A stretch of DNA of 64,000 nt from Pomphorhynchus laevis (lineage: Eukaryota; Acanthocephala; Palaeacanthocephala; Echinorhynchida; Pomphorhynchidae). Shown piece after piece: positions 28,201 through 40,200 of the stretch (its first letter is position 1; every line of letters begins with the position of its first letter). The position numbers and the translations under genes are program-made. Where the stretch lies: positions 1 through 64,000 of the forward strand of contig WNNJ02001243.1 in NCBI GenBank assembly GCA_012934845.2. Reading direction: 5' to 3'. The notes under the pieces are model-generated. The model did not search any database and was not told the DNA's origin. It was given only the letters and a program-made list of their open reading frames with translations.

Positions 28201-31200
28201 GTATTAGTTATCGTTTTGGCGATTATTATAATTATTTATAATTATTTACAATTTAATTATTTAAAATGTATTATTTTTTAATTATTTATTAATAATTAAT
28301 AAATGTGTTATTTATTAATTTATTAAAATGTAATTATTTAATAATTATAATATTTCATTCCATGAAATATTTGGTGCCGAAAACATTTAACATAGCAGTT
28401 CTTCCTGATGACCTCTAATCCTTATTCTGATACATCGTCTATTATTTCTTAGTCAATTCATAAAAATTCGCTTTTATTTTAAATTTCAATTTTTTATTTT
28501 AACTTGATTTAAATTATAGAAAATCTAAAAACAATTATTTATTTTATAATTTAATTATCAAATTTTGATTTAGCATTATTATATTTTGTTTATTTTATAA
28601 TTATATTAAATACGTAGACTCAGTTAGCTGATTTGATAATAATTGATCTGATAATAATCAATTCATAAAAATGACGCTTATTTTAAATTTAAATTTTTTA
28701 TTTTAACTTGATTTAAATTATAAAAAATCTAAAAACAATTATTAATTTTATTATTTAATTATTACTTTTTGATTTAGCATTATTATGTTTTGTTTAGTTT
28801 ATAATTATATAGAATCCGAAACCTGATAACATAGCGGTTTCTTCTAATAACCTCTAATCCTTATTATTATGAAATATAATATTATGATATAAATTATGAA
28901 AAATCTTACATAACAAATATTAATTATTTATAATTATTTTTTTTATTTAGCATTATTTTTGATTTGGTCACGCAGAATTTATTATTTCAAAAAATAATAT
29001 TTTTATTATTGAAGGCAAATAAGATATTTTAACGAATCAGCTTCGTTTAGATATCAATATTTGTTAGTCTAATAGTTGCCATTAAAGTGTAGATTTTTGT
29101 TTAAATTTTATTGTCGTTGAGTAATTTTGTTACCATCTTTATCAATTGCTCGGTTTATTCCCAATATGAGAAGCAAAGCGGAGATTATTAGTTTTTAATT
29201 ATTTAATAATTATAATACATCGTTTGTTATTTATTTGTCTATTCATAAAAATGACTTTTATTTTAAATTTCAATTTTTAATTTTAACTTGATATAAATTA
29301 TATAAAATAATTTAAATATAAATTGTATAAATCTTATATAATTATTTGTTATTTTTCTTTATTTTTTTATTATTTATTTAAGTTTTAATTATTTTATTTA
29401 ATATTATTTTTTATATATAAATAGTATAAAATAAGTAGAATAATATAAACACCAGAAACCTGATAACATAGCAGTTCCTCCTGATGACCTCTAATCCTTA
29501 TTCTGATACAACGTCTGTTATTTATTAGTCAATTCATAAAAATGACGTTTATTTGAAATTTTAATCATAAATTTTAAATATTATTTATCATTTAATTATT
29601 TGATTTTATTATTTTATGCATTATTTTTTATTTATAAATCATAATTATTATATAATTTTTTCTATAAGAATACATTTATTTATTATTCAATTCATAAAAG
29701 TTGACTTTTATTTTAAATTTCAAATAAAATTATATTTTAAAATTATTTATTATTTATTATATATCATTACGTCAAATATTACATAACAAATATTAATTAT
29801 TTATAATTATTTATTTTATTTAGCATTATTTTTGATTTAGCCACGCAGAATTTAATATTTCATAAAATACTATTTTCTTTATATTTTTATTGTAATACAT
29901 ATTTACAGTTATAAATATTGTTAATATAATAATCTGAGCAATTTTATTATCATATTTTTTCATCTTTCAGCGATGAGTCTTATATGATGTCTTGTATTCT
30001 ATAGTAAAATTAAAAGTCAGTTATGCATACAAAAGCTAATTATAAAATCTTATATAATAATTATTTATAATTATTTAATTGCTTATTATTTAATTATTAA
30101 AATTTAATTTAGCATTATTTTTAATTTATACATAGTTTAAAAATATCGACGATATCCGCTATTTGGTTTTTTGATAAATAATAGATCTTGAATTGAATTG
30201 AATTGTATTTGTTTCTTTTTTAAATACATCGTTTGTTATTTATTATCAATTGATTTTTATTTTAAATTTTAATCATAAATTCTATCGTTATATAGATATA
30301 AATTGCATAAAATCTTTATAATTATATATATATTTATTTTAAAATTTCAATTTTCAATATTAATTTAATATACATTATATAACATCTTAAATTAGAATTA
30401 TTAATTATTTATAATTATTATCAAGTGTCGACTTGATAAAGAACAGATGCCCATGGATCACATTGGTCAACACCACAAAAAACTTTACAATTCTTGGAAG
30501 TCCCATCGGGTCTAAGGAACATTGTTCGGGATACCTTGTCGATGCTGTTCTACCATCCCTGCGTCAAACTCTGGACTCGCTCGAAAATCTCAAGCGAGTC
30601 CAGAGTTTGGACTCGCTTACAAGTCCTAAAGGGGGACGCAAAAATGGCTGTAGAACGTAATGAAGACTCTTGACTCTTATATTATATTTGTCTTCATTTA
30701 TAATTACTTATAATTATTTAATTATTTAAATTTTATTAAGCATTATTTTTAATTTATACATAGTATGAAATACGAAGGCGCAGTTAGCTGAACTGATTAT
30801 TAATTATATTAATGATTATAAACTTATATTATTTATTAATAATCAATAATGCAGATAATTTATTATAGCCACTTCGCCTTTCGGCTTAAGGCAAAATACA
30901 CATGAATAGACATGAAAAATGATACAATAAGGACTATATCCTAGGAATGTAGATAGATCATATAATTAGTGGGGAAAAGTATGTGGATTAGTCAGGGATA
31001 CACAGTGATATGATATGTAGATTATATGTATGTTGGAGCAACAGAAGATTGGACAGTAAAAAATGATCAGAGTATCGGCCAATAAAGAGTAAGATTAAGT
31101 ATTAAAATGTACTTGTTGAAAGAGCGATAAATACAGTCAATCAACTTAAGTTGCTTATATGTGGGTAGTTTGAGAAAAAGGTTTGAGAGATAATAACATA

Positions 31201-34200
31201 TACAGCGAGAAGCAAGTTATGACAAAATGACCGTTGAAGTCAGCATTCATGAACAATAAAAGGGTACAATGCTCAATTTGTCGAAGTCTCCTCGTCGCTA
31301 ACGCTTCAGGTATGATACGAAAACATGGTCCAATACCAGGTTGTCGCGGTTCTGGACTTCCGCCGGCCAATGATCCAAACAACATCAACCCGATAAAGAT
31401 AATTATTTAAATTTTTTTAGCATTATTTTTAATATATAAATAATATTAAATACGTAAATTCATTTAGCTGATCCGATCTAATATTATACTCTGCTCATAG
31501 ATGTAACGAGAAATGAATACCTTGTTTTTATGGCTTAAAATAACTAAGTTTCAAAATAAAAATATTAATATTTTTAATTACGATTTAGTTATTATTGATT
31601 GATAAATCAATGTACTTTGTAATATATTTATTGACTCTATTTACTTTGAATGTACTGAATTATAATTAGTACGTAATCAATTTTTCTAAATTCCAATATT
31701 TCTATATTGAATATTAATGAAAAATTAATGTTTATTAATTTATTATTTATAAAAAATTAATGAATTTATATATAACCATTTTTTATCCTATTAAATAATT
31801 AATAAATTTATTATTTTTAAATTTATTTTATTCAAAATTATTATAAAGATCTGGTGCACATTTCAAAGTGTCCGGCAACCCCGTTTATTTAAAAATTTAT
31901 AGTATTACCATGTATGCTGCATGCCTTCAGTTAATAAACCTTTCAAATATCAAATGAATGCGAGGAATATGTTTTCTATGTAATTTTCAAATTATGTTAG
32001 CCCACCGTCGAAATACGGCAGCGGTTCAATTATATTTATCATATTAATGGTCATGTATTATTTACTTTGTGCCATTCGTAATATCTCAAATAATTTAGCC
32101 AAGTTTAAGAACTACGCAGCTTTCCAACGAGATGAGGAAAATATTTTATCATTTAAAATAATCTTTAGAAAATTGGCCTTGTTATTTGCAACTAACAAAC
32201 AAAAAAATCATAGGATGCGATTTTATTATTAGCGCAACTGGAGTCTTACCAAATTATGAACCTTTTGCGAAAATCCCATCAAAGGTATAAATTTTTTTCT
32301 TAACAACCGTATTGCCTTAATTTTATAAAAAATATAGATATTTATTAAATTTTAGATGATCGATATAAAATCGTATACGGAAAAATTAATAAATAGTAGA
32401 TTCCATGTAACTTTGAGTATAATATCAATTATTGCAATGGTTCGAATTAGTTGAGCCGAAATCCGACAGTGGACCTATCGGGAACCTATAATTTAAGAGC
32501 TGTATTTTAGTTCATGGATTATAATCTATATACAACCAATAAGATATAAATATTTTATGAATAACTTTGAAGTTGGTGCGGATTGACACCAGTGTACGAA
32601 GAAAGCAGATAATAAGGGGTCGAAACGTGAAATGTTGGTCTGGGTCAGCAGCTGATGATATCCACCCAAACTTATTAGTAGTGTCCTGCTGTATTAAAAA
32701 TAGGAGCAATACTGTGAGCATAATGTCGTGCCACAACCAGAAGAATTTCAGCCGACAATTAAAATCAAGTTAAATTAAAAACATTCATTGCGACATGAAA
32801 GACAGTGATCTGACTAGCAGATCACAAACTTAAGGTAGCTTTTTATTTGATCGTTAGAATCCGATCTCAAATCAAAAATAATATCCAGAAATGTAAATCT
32901 ACATCACTGGAGTAGCCGGCCAAGTGAATGCAACGTTGAATCGCAATGCAGATGCCTTGAGTTCAAATCCGATCAGCATCAGTCAACAGAGAAAGTAGAT
33001 AATAAGGGTCGATACGTGAAATGTAGGTCTGGGTCAGCAGCTGATGAGACCCACCCAGACTGATTAGTAGCGTCCCGCTGTATCAAAAATAAGATCAATA
33101 CCTGTGAGGATAATATCGTGCCACAATCGGAAAATTTTCAGCTCACAGATGCAATCAAATACAATTAAAAACATTCATTGCAAGTGGCAGCATGAAAAAC
33201 GGGTGATCCGGCTAGCGGATCACACACATCGGGTAGGTTTCTAATAGATCGTTAGAATACGATCCCCTACCAAAAGTAATATACAGAAATGTAAATCTAC
33301 ATCACTGGAACAGCCAGCCTGTTGGATGTAGCGTTGAATCGCGATACAGACGTACTGAGTTCGAAATCAGATCAGTAACAGTATACGGAGTAGGCAGATA
33401 AGAAAGTGATCCGAATAGCGGATCACAAACTTAAGTAATAATAATGCTAAATAAAATTTAAATAATTAATAATTAAATAATAATAACTAATTCTAATATT
33501 CTTAATTCTAGTTATATTATTTAATATATATTAATGTTAATATATATTAATATAAATGTTATATTATATTAATAAATAATATAGCATTATTATATTATTA
33601 ATAAATAATATATATAGTTATATATATTTTAATATAAATGTTATATTATATTAATAAATAATATACTTATAATATTATATAACATAATTATATTATTCTT
33701 GTTAAGTTATTGGTTCTTAAAAAAGATACCGATTAGGTACCCAAATATTAAAATAATATTGGCTGAAAATGTCACCTTAGTTTATTTACAAGGTCCAGCT
33801 GGTATATATCCATTTAATTTACCTCAATATAATAATCTTACGTAAGTATAATTAGAGATGGTAAGATATTATATAATTAAGATAGTAAGCGATCTATATT
33901 GTCAACGATGTGTTCAAAAAATGAAAAGTTCTAAATCTGAAGCGTTCCGTCATAATTTTCGTCATACCTTAATTTAAATTTTGATTAGATCGAAGTGTAC
34001 GTTGGTGAAAATGGTGGAATAATTGTGGACGGAGAAATGCGTACCGGAGAATTAGACGTGTACGCTGCTGGGGATGTATGTCTTACTAAATTTCAGAGTA
34101 TTGAACAGTCCGACTGGTTCCAAGTATGTGCCAGTGGTTACTTTGTGGAATTGTAACCAGTTTATTTTCAGATGCGTCTGTGGCCTCAAGCAAAGCAAAT

Positions 34201-37200
34201 GGGATATCATGCTGCTACTTGCATGTTGATACATTCAGAAAGGCAGGATGAAAAAGTCTCGTTACCATTCTGCTTTGAGGTGTTTCAACATTGTACATAC
34301 TTTTGCGGCTTCAAGGTAAATCGCATTAATTATTAAATAATGATTAATAACTTTTACAGAAAAAGTTATAATTGCGAAATCTAATTACAATTAAAAAGGG
34401 CTGCACCATCAGTCGAAATATTTAAATAAAATTTAAGAGTTTTAATTTTCGGGGATGCTTCGTTAACAAAAAAAACAAATTATTAAAATCAAATATTAAC
34501 AAAACAATTCAATTTTACGAAATTATTTCAAATTAATAAAAATAATTATTGTTAGGTAATTAAAATAATTGAAAATTAAAATGATTTGTTTAATAAATTA
34601 ATTAAAATTTTGATTAACAACTTCATAATAATAAATAAACATTGGATGAAGATTATAATTTAAATTTAATTTATTATTTACAAATCGTGCTAGTTTAAAC
34701 CTAATGATTTCCAACTTAAAGTGTTTGATAATTAAGGTAGCAATTGAGGCATATTTACAAGTTTGAATTATAAAGTTTGAATAATCATTTTTTTAAATTG
34801 AGAAACTTAATGTATTACTAAATTAAAGATATTTAATTGTGCGTGGATACGAAAAAGTTGAGCTCTTGAAACGGCGTTTAAAGGCGTTTAAAGTTTATTT
34901 AATGAATAAATTTCTCTTTTAAAATAATTTGAGTTATTGCTTTCGAGATCTTATTAATGCGTTCTACGGATCAAGCACAATTTTTATCAATAATTAATTG
35001 ATGTTTTATAATATTATAATTGTTCAGGATAATTACGATTTATAAAGGCAAACAGTCGAAATATTCAAATAAAATTTAAAAGTTTTAATTCTCGGGGATG
35101 TTGGGCTAAAAAACATTTTATTAAAATCAAATAAAAATCAAATTAAACAATTCGATTTTACAAAATTATTTGGGTAATTTCGAGATGATTTGGGTGACTA
35201 AAGTCACCCAAAGCATCTCGGGTGTGGATGAAATATTAAGGATTTTATATGAGGGTGATGGTTCAACACATTCAAATCCGCGATTAATCAACGTTTTAAT
35301 TCGAATGAAAATCATATTTTATAAAGCCAAGAAGTCAGACAATAATTATTAATAATCATCTATCCATTAGATGATTGTAAAAACACCTGATGATTGTAAC
35401 TTTAGTGTTTGAGTGGTCACCGATATATGGCCTGTTTAGAATAAAATTTATTGATTCTGAAAAATATAAAAGTTTAAATTACTCATATGAATCTTCATTG
35501 GATTACTTAAAGGTGCTATATTCTTAATTATTGTATGATGAGAATTAATTCTATAAATTTTATAACAATTGAAACAGAAGCAAATAATATTTTAAAATTG
35601 AAACAAAAAAATTATTAAACAAAAAGTTAATTAATTTAATAAATTAATAACGGACAAAATTACACGCAATTATTGTGTAACCCTTCCATCTCATTGGACA
35701 ATACGCACTCTGCGATCGGCAACTTCGGGATATGTGATCCGGCATTCGACTATCCAACAGGCAATACTCTCGCTGATACAGAAGAAGCAACAGGAATTAA
35801 CGGGGATGACGAGAATTTCGGCGACGATCGCGCTTCTTCTACTTTGTCAAACTTATCCGAATGCGATAACGATCTTCACGAATCCAGAGACCCCACAAAC
35901 AGATACGATGCAGCCGGATCGCGCTTTAATGTGATCAATGGAGACCTCAATAGACTGATCAATCCGGAACTAAATGTGATGCGGTATTTAGGACAAAACC
36001 CGACAGTAATTGAGTTGCAGTACAATCAACGCGTGGACTCGGACGGTAACGAAGCCTCCGAGTTTCGCGAGCCCATCACAATGAATAAGAAGATGAAGAG
36101 CAAACAATATGTAGTTTCTAAATAAATAATTGTGATGAAAAATAAATTAATTTAATTGTAATAAAATTTAAGATTGAAATTGGACTTATCGTAAGTCCGA
36201 TTTTGATTGATTTGCTACCACAGTGATCAATGCATGATATAAATAAAAGATAAATATTATATTTTGTAATTTTATTCACGAATATAATTAAAACTAATAT
36301 ATAAAACTAATTTATGAAAATACTTGTCTTTTGCTGATTTTATTTTAAGGATTCAAATTTTAATATTGATTTGATCACAGTACAGCTATGTATAGGTCAG
36401 AATTACTAAATTTGCTCTGTTTGCTTTATTGACATATAATTGTTAGGTGTTGGCTATTTTGCGATAAACTATTAGCGTTGGTAAAATTTGAAAATAAAGG
36501 TAATTTACTCGAAAATTGGTGGTAATGCTTGTTTGCGAGTTAATTTGTAAATTTATAAAACATTAAATTAAAACATTTATCCACACCTTTTTGTGAATAA
36601 AAATCTAAACTAATGAGTGAATAAAATTTAACAAATTTTAAATCTGCCATAACAAACTATTTAAAAATTAAATAAATTTATTTTAATAAGTAAATCTTAT
36701 TTTAAAATAAAAAATAAATTTATTAATTTGAAATATAAAGCCAAGTTAAATTTTAATTATATTTTTATATAAAATTAATTTTATTGAAGTTAAAATCCTA
36801 AATGCTTTACACTGTGCAGAGCTGAAACTAAATGTTTATTAAATAATATAGGCTATAGCTTATTTAATAAACAACTCTGTTTGATAAATACGTTAAACAA
36901 TTGCTATCAAATTACAAAAAAATATTTATTGATATTTTTAACACCAATATTTTTTAACTTTTTTTATGGTTTTTTAAAGTTCCACTAATAAGCATAAAAG
37001 TCACATGTGTAAGTGTGGGCGATGTGAATGACACTTACATCATGTGGTTACATGATGTAAGTGTTGTATCTTCTACTGATAAGTTGGAATAACGATGAAA
37101 AGCAAATTGATAAAAGTGTCGTTATACTTCATGTGGCTCTGTTATAATAAAATATACAGATTCTAGTAAAAAATATATAATTTTAATTAAATTCTATTAT

Positions 37201-40200
37201 TAAATTTAATTATTTTTAATTGCGTACTTCGTCGTCTTTAAGGTAATATTGCTAGGAAGATTTAATAGCCAAAATCTTGACAAATACGAGCTGATGTACA
37301 GATACACTGAAGGTACATATTTAAGTAATATTTATATTTACATATTAAAATATTTAATATTTCATTATTAATATTAATATCAATAATGTATAATATCAAT
37401 ATTATTATTTCATATTTAATATTATACAAACAGGATGCAATTGCAAAAGTTTTAATTTTGATAAAATAAATGAACATATATGCACTCATAATCTAGAATT
37501 AATTGAAAATTGTGAATTAAGGAAAATGATATCAAAAGGGTATAAATATAGATTAAATAATAACAATAAAATTAACAATTCGTTATATAATGACTTAAAT
37601 GCTTACTTTGGTAAGCTGATTAATAGTGAAAGCTCGAATATATCTAAGATTTAAATTAGGAAAGATTATATATTTGATAAAATTAAAAATAAAATGAAAA
37701 TAACAAACAATTATAAAAGGAAAGATAAAATTAATAAAGATATATATAAAGAACTTACTAAATTAAAGGATAACTATATAATAACAACTATTGATAAAGC
37801 TAGTAATAACTTTGTCTTCATATGCAAAAAGCTTTATTATGATATACTAATGAAAGAGGTTAATTCTAATGATTTTAATGTAAATCCAATATATGAACGT
37901 AGTGAGTTAATTTAGAAACAATTATTAAAAGTCACTGTTCTATAATGGATAAAAAGGTTATAAAGGTTGAATTAGATAATTAAACTATACCTGTATTATA
38001 TTGGAATCCAAAATTACATAAAAATCCAATAAAACCTAGGTTCATATGTAGTGCGTTTAAATTTACATTAAAACCACTTTCTGTCTATATGAATAAAATA
38101 CTTATAGATTAAATATAGAATAAATATAGATTAAACATTTTTTAAAGAAAGAAATTTATTGATAAATAAATTAATAAAAAATAATAAATTTATTCATTCT
38201 TTTTATTTTCAATAAAATGAGTTAGTGTCAAGTTGAAAAAGAGTTCTTTATCGCCGGTCGTAGGCACATACGATAATTAGTGTATTATTTCTGGGCAATG
38301 ATATGCTGCTCTGCATGTCCGTATACACATGGAAGACAACTTTGCGAGCGCCATCGAAATACAACACCGTAGTTTTCCCATGCATTCCGAATAATGTTTA
38401 TTATGATTGTCGGATATCTTTTTCGCGAGAGTTTTGATAACAGACTGGCCTGATCCTCCATACCTCCTACTAACGACATTATGTATGGGATAAACAAAGA
38501 ACGTTCAACAAATTCTCTCTGCGTACTTCGACAACTTCCCGCGTTCATGATATGTGTATGGTAAAGCGAGATTGGCGTTCGCGGGGGCAAGTGTGTTGAA
38601 AACACTTATGTCCATGAAAAACCGTTTCAAACGAGTACCACAATGCTTAATCGAGCTTGCGTGTATCTCGTCGTTGTAGAATTTTGAAAAACCATGCTAT
38701 CTCCAACAGGTTGAAGTATTGGTTCGATACCAACATCGTGACATAATATCTCTGACTATATTATGCCTAATTGCTGGCAGGCTTCCAGTTGGGCAAGAAA
38801 ATAAGTGCGGTAAAATGAAATTCACTACACACGCACAACTACTGAAACTCTCCGTGGATGGATACTTATATCTCACAGAAATGGCATCCCGAAATTCTCT
38901 ACAGCTCATTATAGTATCTTTTACATTCAAATTTCTTGCACATAACCACGACGAAGCTCCTTTATCTTTAACAAATTTCATTGCGACTCTGAGTTCAACA
39001 GACATATCTGGTATTACACTCAATCTAATTCTTCACATTTCATCTGTCTTTATTCTAAGCATTTTCATAATATTAAACTCTTCTTTTATAAACCCCTCAT
39101 ATGTCCGCCCCATAAAAAAGGGTGGAACATTCTTAATGACTAAGAATATTCAAATTGTGTATCCATACATGGATCTCGGATAGCTAAAGCTCAAAGTCTC
39201 AGGAGCAGACTGTATAATATTCTTAACTTTTTGTAAATTAAATGAGTTACCGAGTAGCTTGAGAAAAACATATTCGTAATAGTCTCGCTTAGAATAGCAA
39301 AATTTGCCGAAGCGATCGGACCTTGGCCCACTTGAAACACAGAGATCTTACTACCACGGGGTACGCTAGTTATCGTTAGTCTGCTTCTTAAGAAACGATC
39401 GCTCGACCCCTCCCTTCCTTCTAGCTATTGCCCCATTTCACTCCTTCCTACTCTTTCTGAGCTCTTAGAACACATTATCTTAATAAAGATCAATGTGTAT
39501 CTCTCTTCACCCAATTCTTACCCTCCTTTCCAATCCGATTTCCGCTCTAATAACTCCACAGAAATCGCCTGCATGAATGTTTACAACCACCTACTCATTT
39601 CTCGTGACAAGGCTCTACATAGTGTTATAATCTCACTCAACCTCTTCTCTGCCTTCGATATCGTCTACCACTACATCCTCCTTTCTTGCCTTCGACATCG
39701 TCGACTAATACATCCTTCTTTCTCGCCTTCGTTATGATCAAGGATTTTTTCCTCCTCCAAGAAAATGGTTTGCATCATATCTATCCGACCGTTCTTTTCG
39801 CGTATGTTCAAATTCATCATCATCCCTCTCCCTATTTTCTGAGAGATCCCACAAAGTTCAGTCCTAGGCCTCCTGCTTTTCTCTCTTCTGCTTGGCGATC
39901 TCTCTCCGTTTATCAAACCTTACTCGTTTAACGTCATGCAATACGCCGATGACATCCTCATCTATTCTCATGCACCCGCCCATCGCATACATAATATTGG
40001 CATTTCTGCCTCCAACTATCTTTCTTCCAACCACAAACGTCTCTCCAATCTCCATCTCGTTCTAAACCCAGACACGTCCAAAATAATAAGGATCCCCAGT
40101 TAACCTAACATATATCTTCCCCATGTATCCTTTGCCTCATCAATCATCCTCATAGTCCACAATATCACTTTATTCGGATTTTATTTCGTTAATTACCTTT

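Noticed and set aside
28375-29515. GAAAC followed by CTGATGA in the AT-rich units as a hammerhead ribozyme.
   Set aside because: The boxes are in the permuted order, but neither stem I nor stem III can be formed, and the crossing GGCCCC/GGGGCC and CTGCTATGTT/AACATAGCAG helices explain the island better.
30433-30660. Small + strand frame as a separate gene.
   Set aside because: It is the inverted copy of the deletion derivative at 14137-14364 and contains only an RT thumb piece fused to a snap-back.
32047-32232. 61-codon + strand frame as an upstream extension of the exon at 32169.
   Set aside because: It is in a different frame from the PYROXD1 reading; in the correct frame a stop lies just before the acceptor.
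32900-32975. A functional tRNA gene.
   Set aside because: A and B boxes are present, but no cloverleaf with a proper anticodon and acceptor stem can be formed, and it lies in a tandem repeat; tRNA-derived repeat is the better reading.
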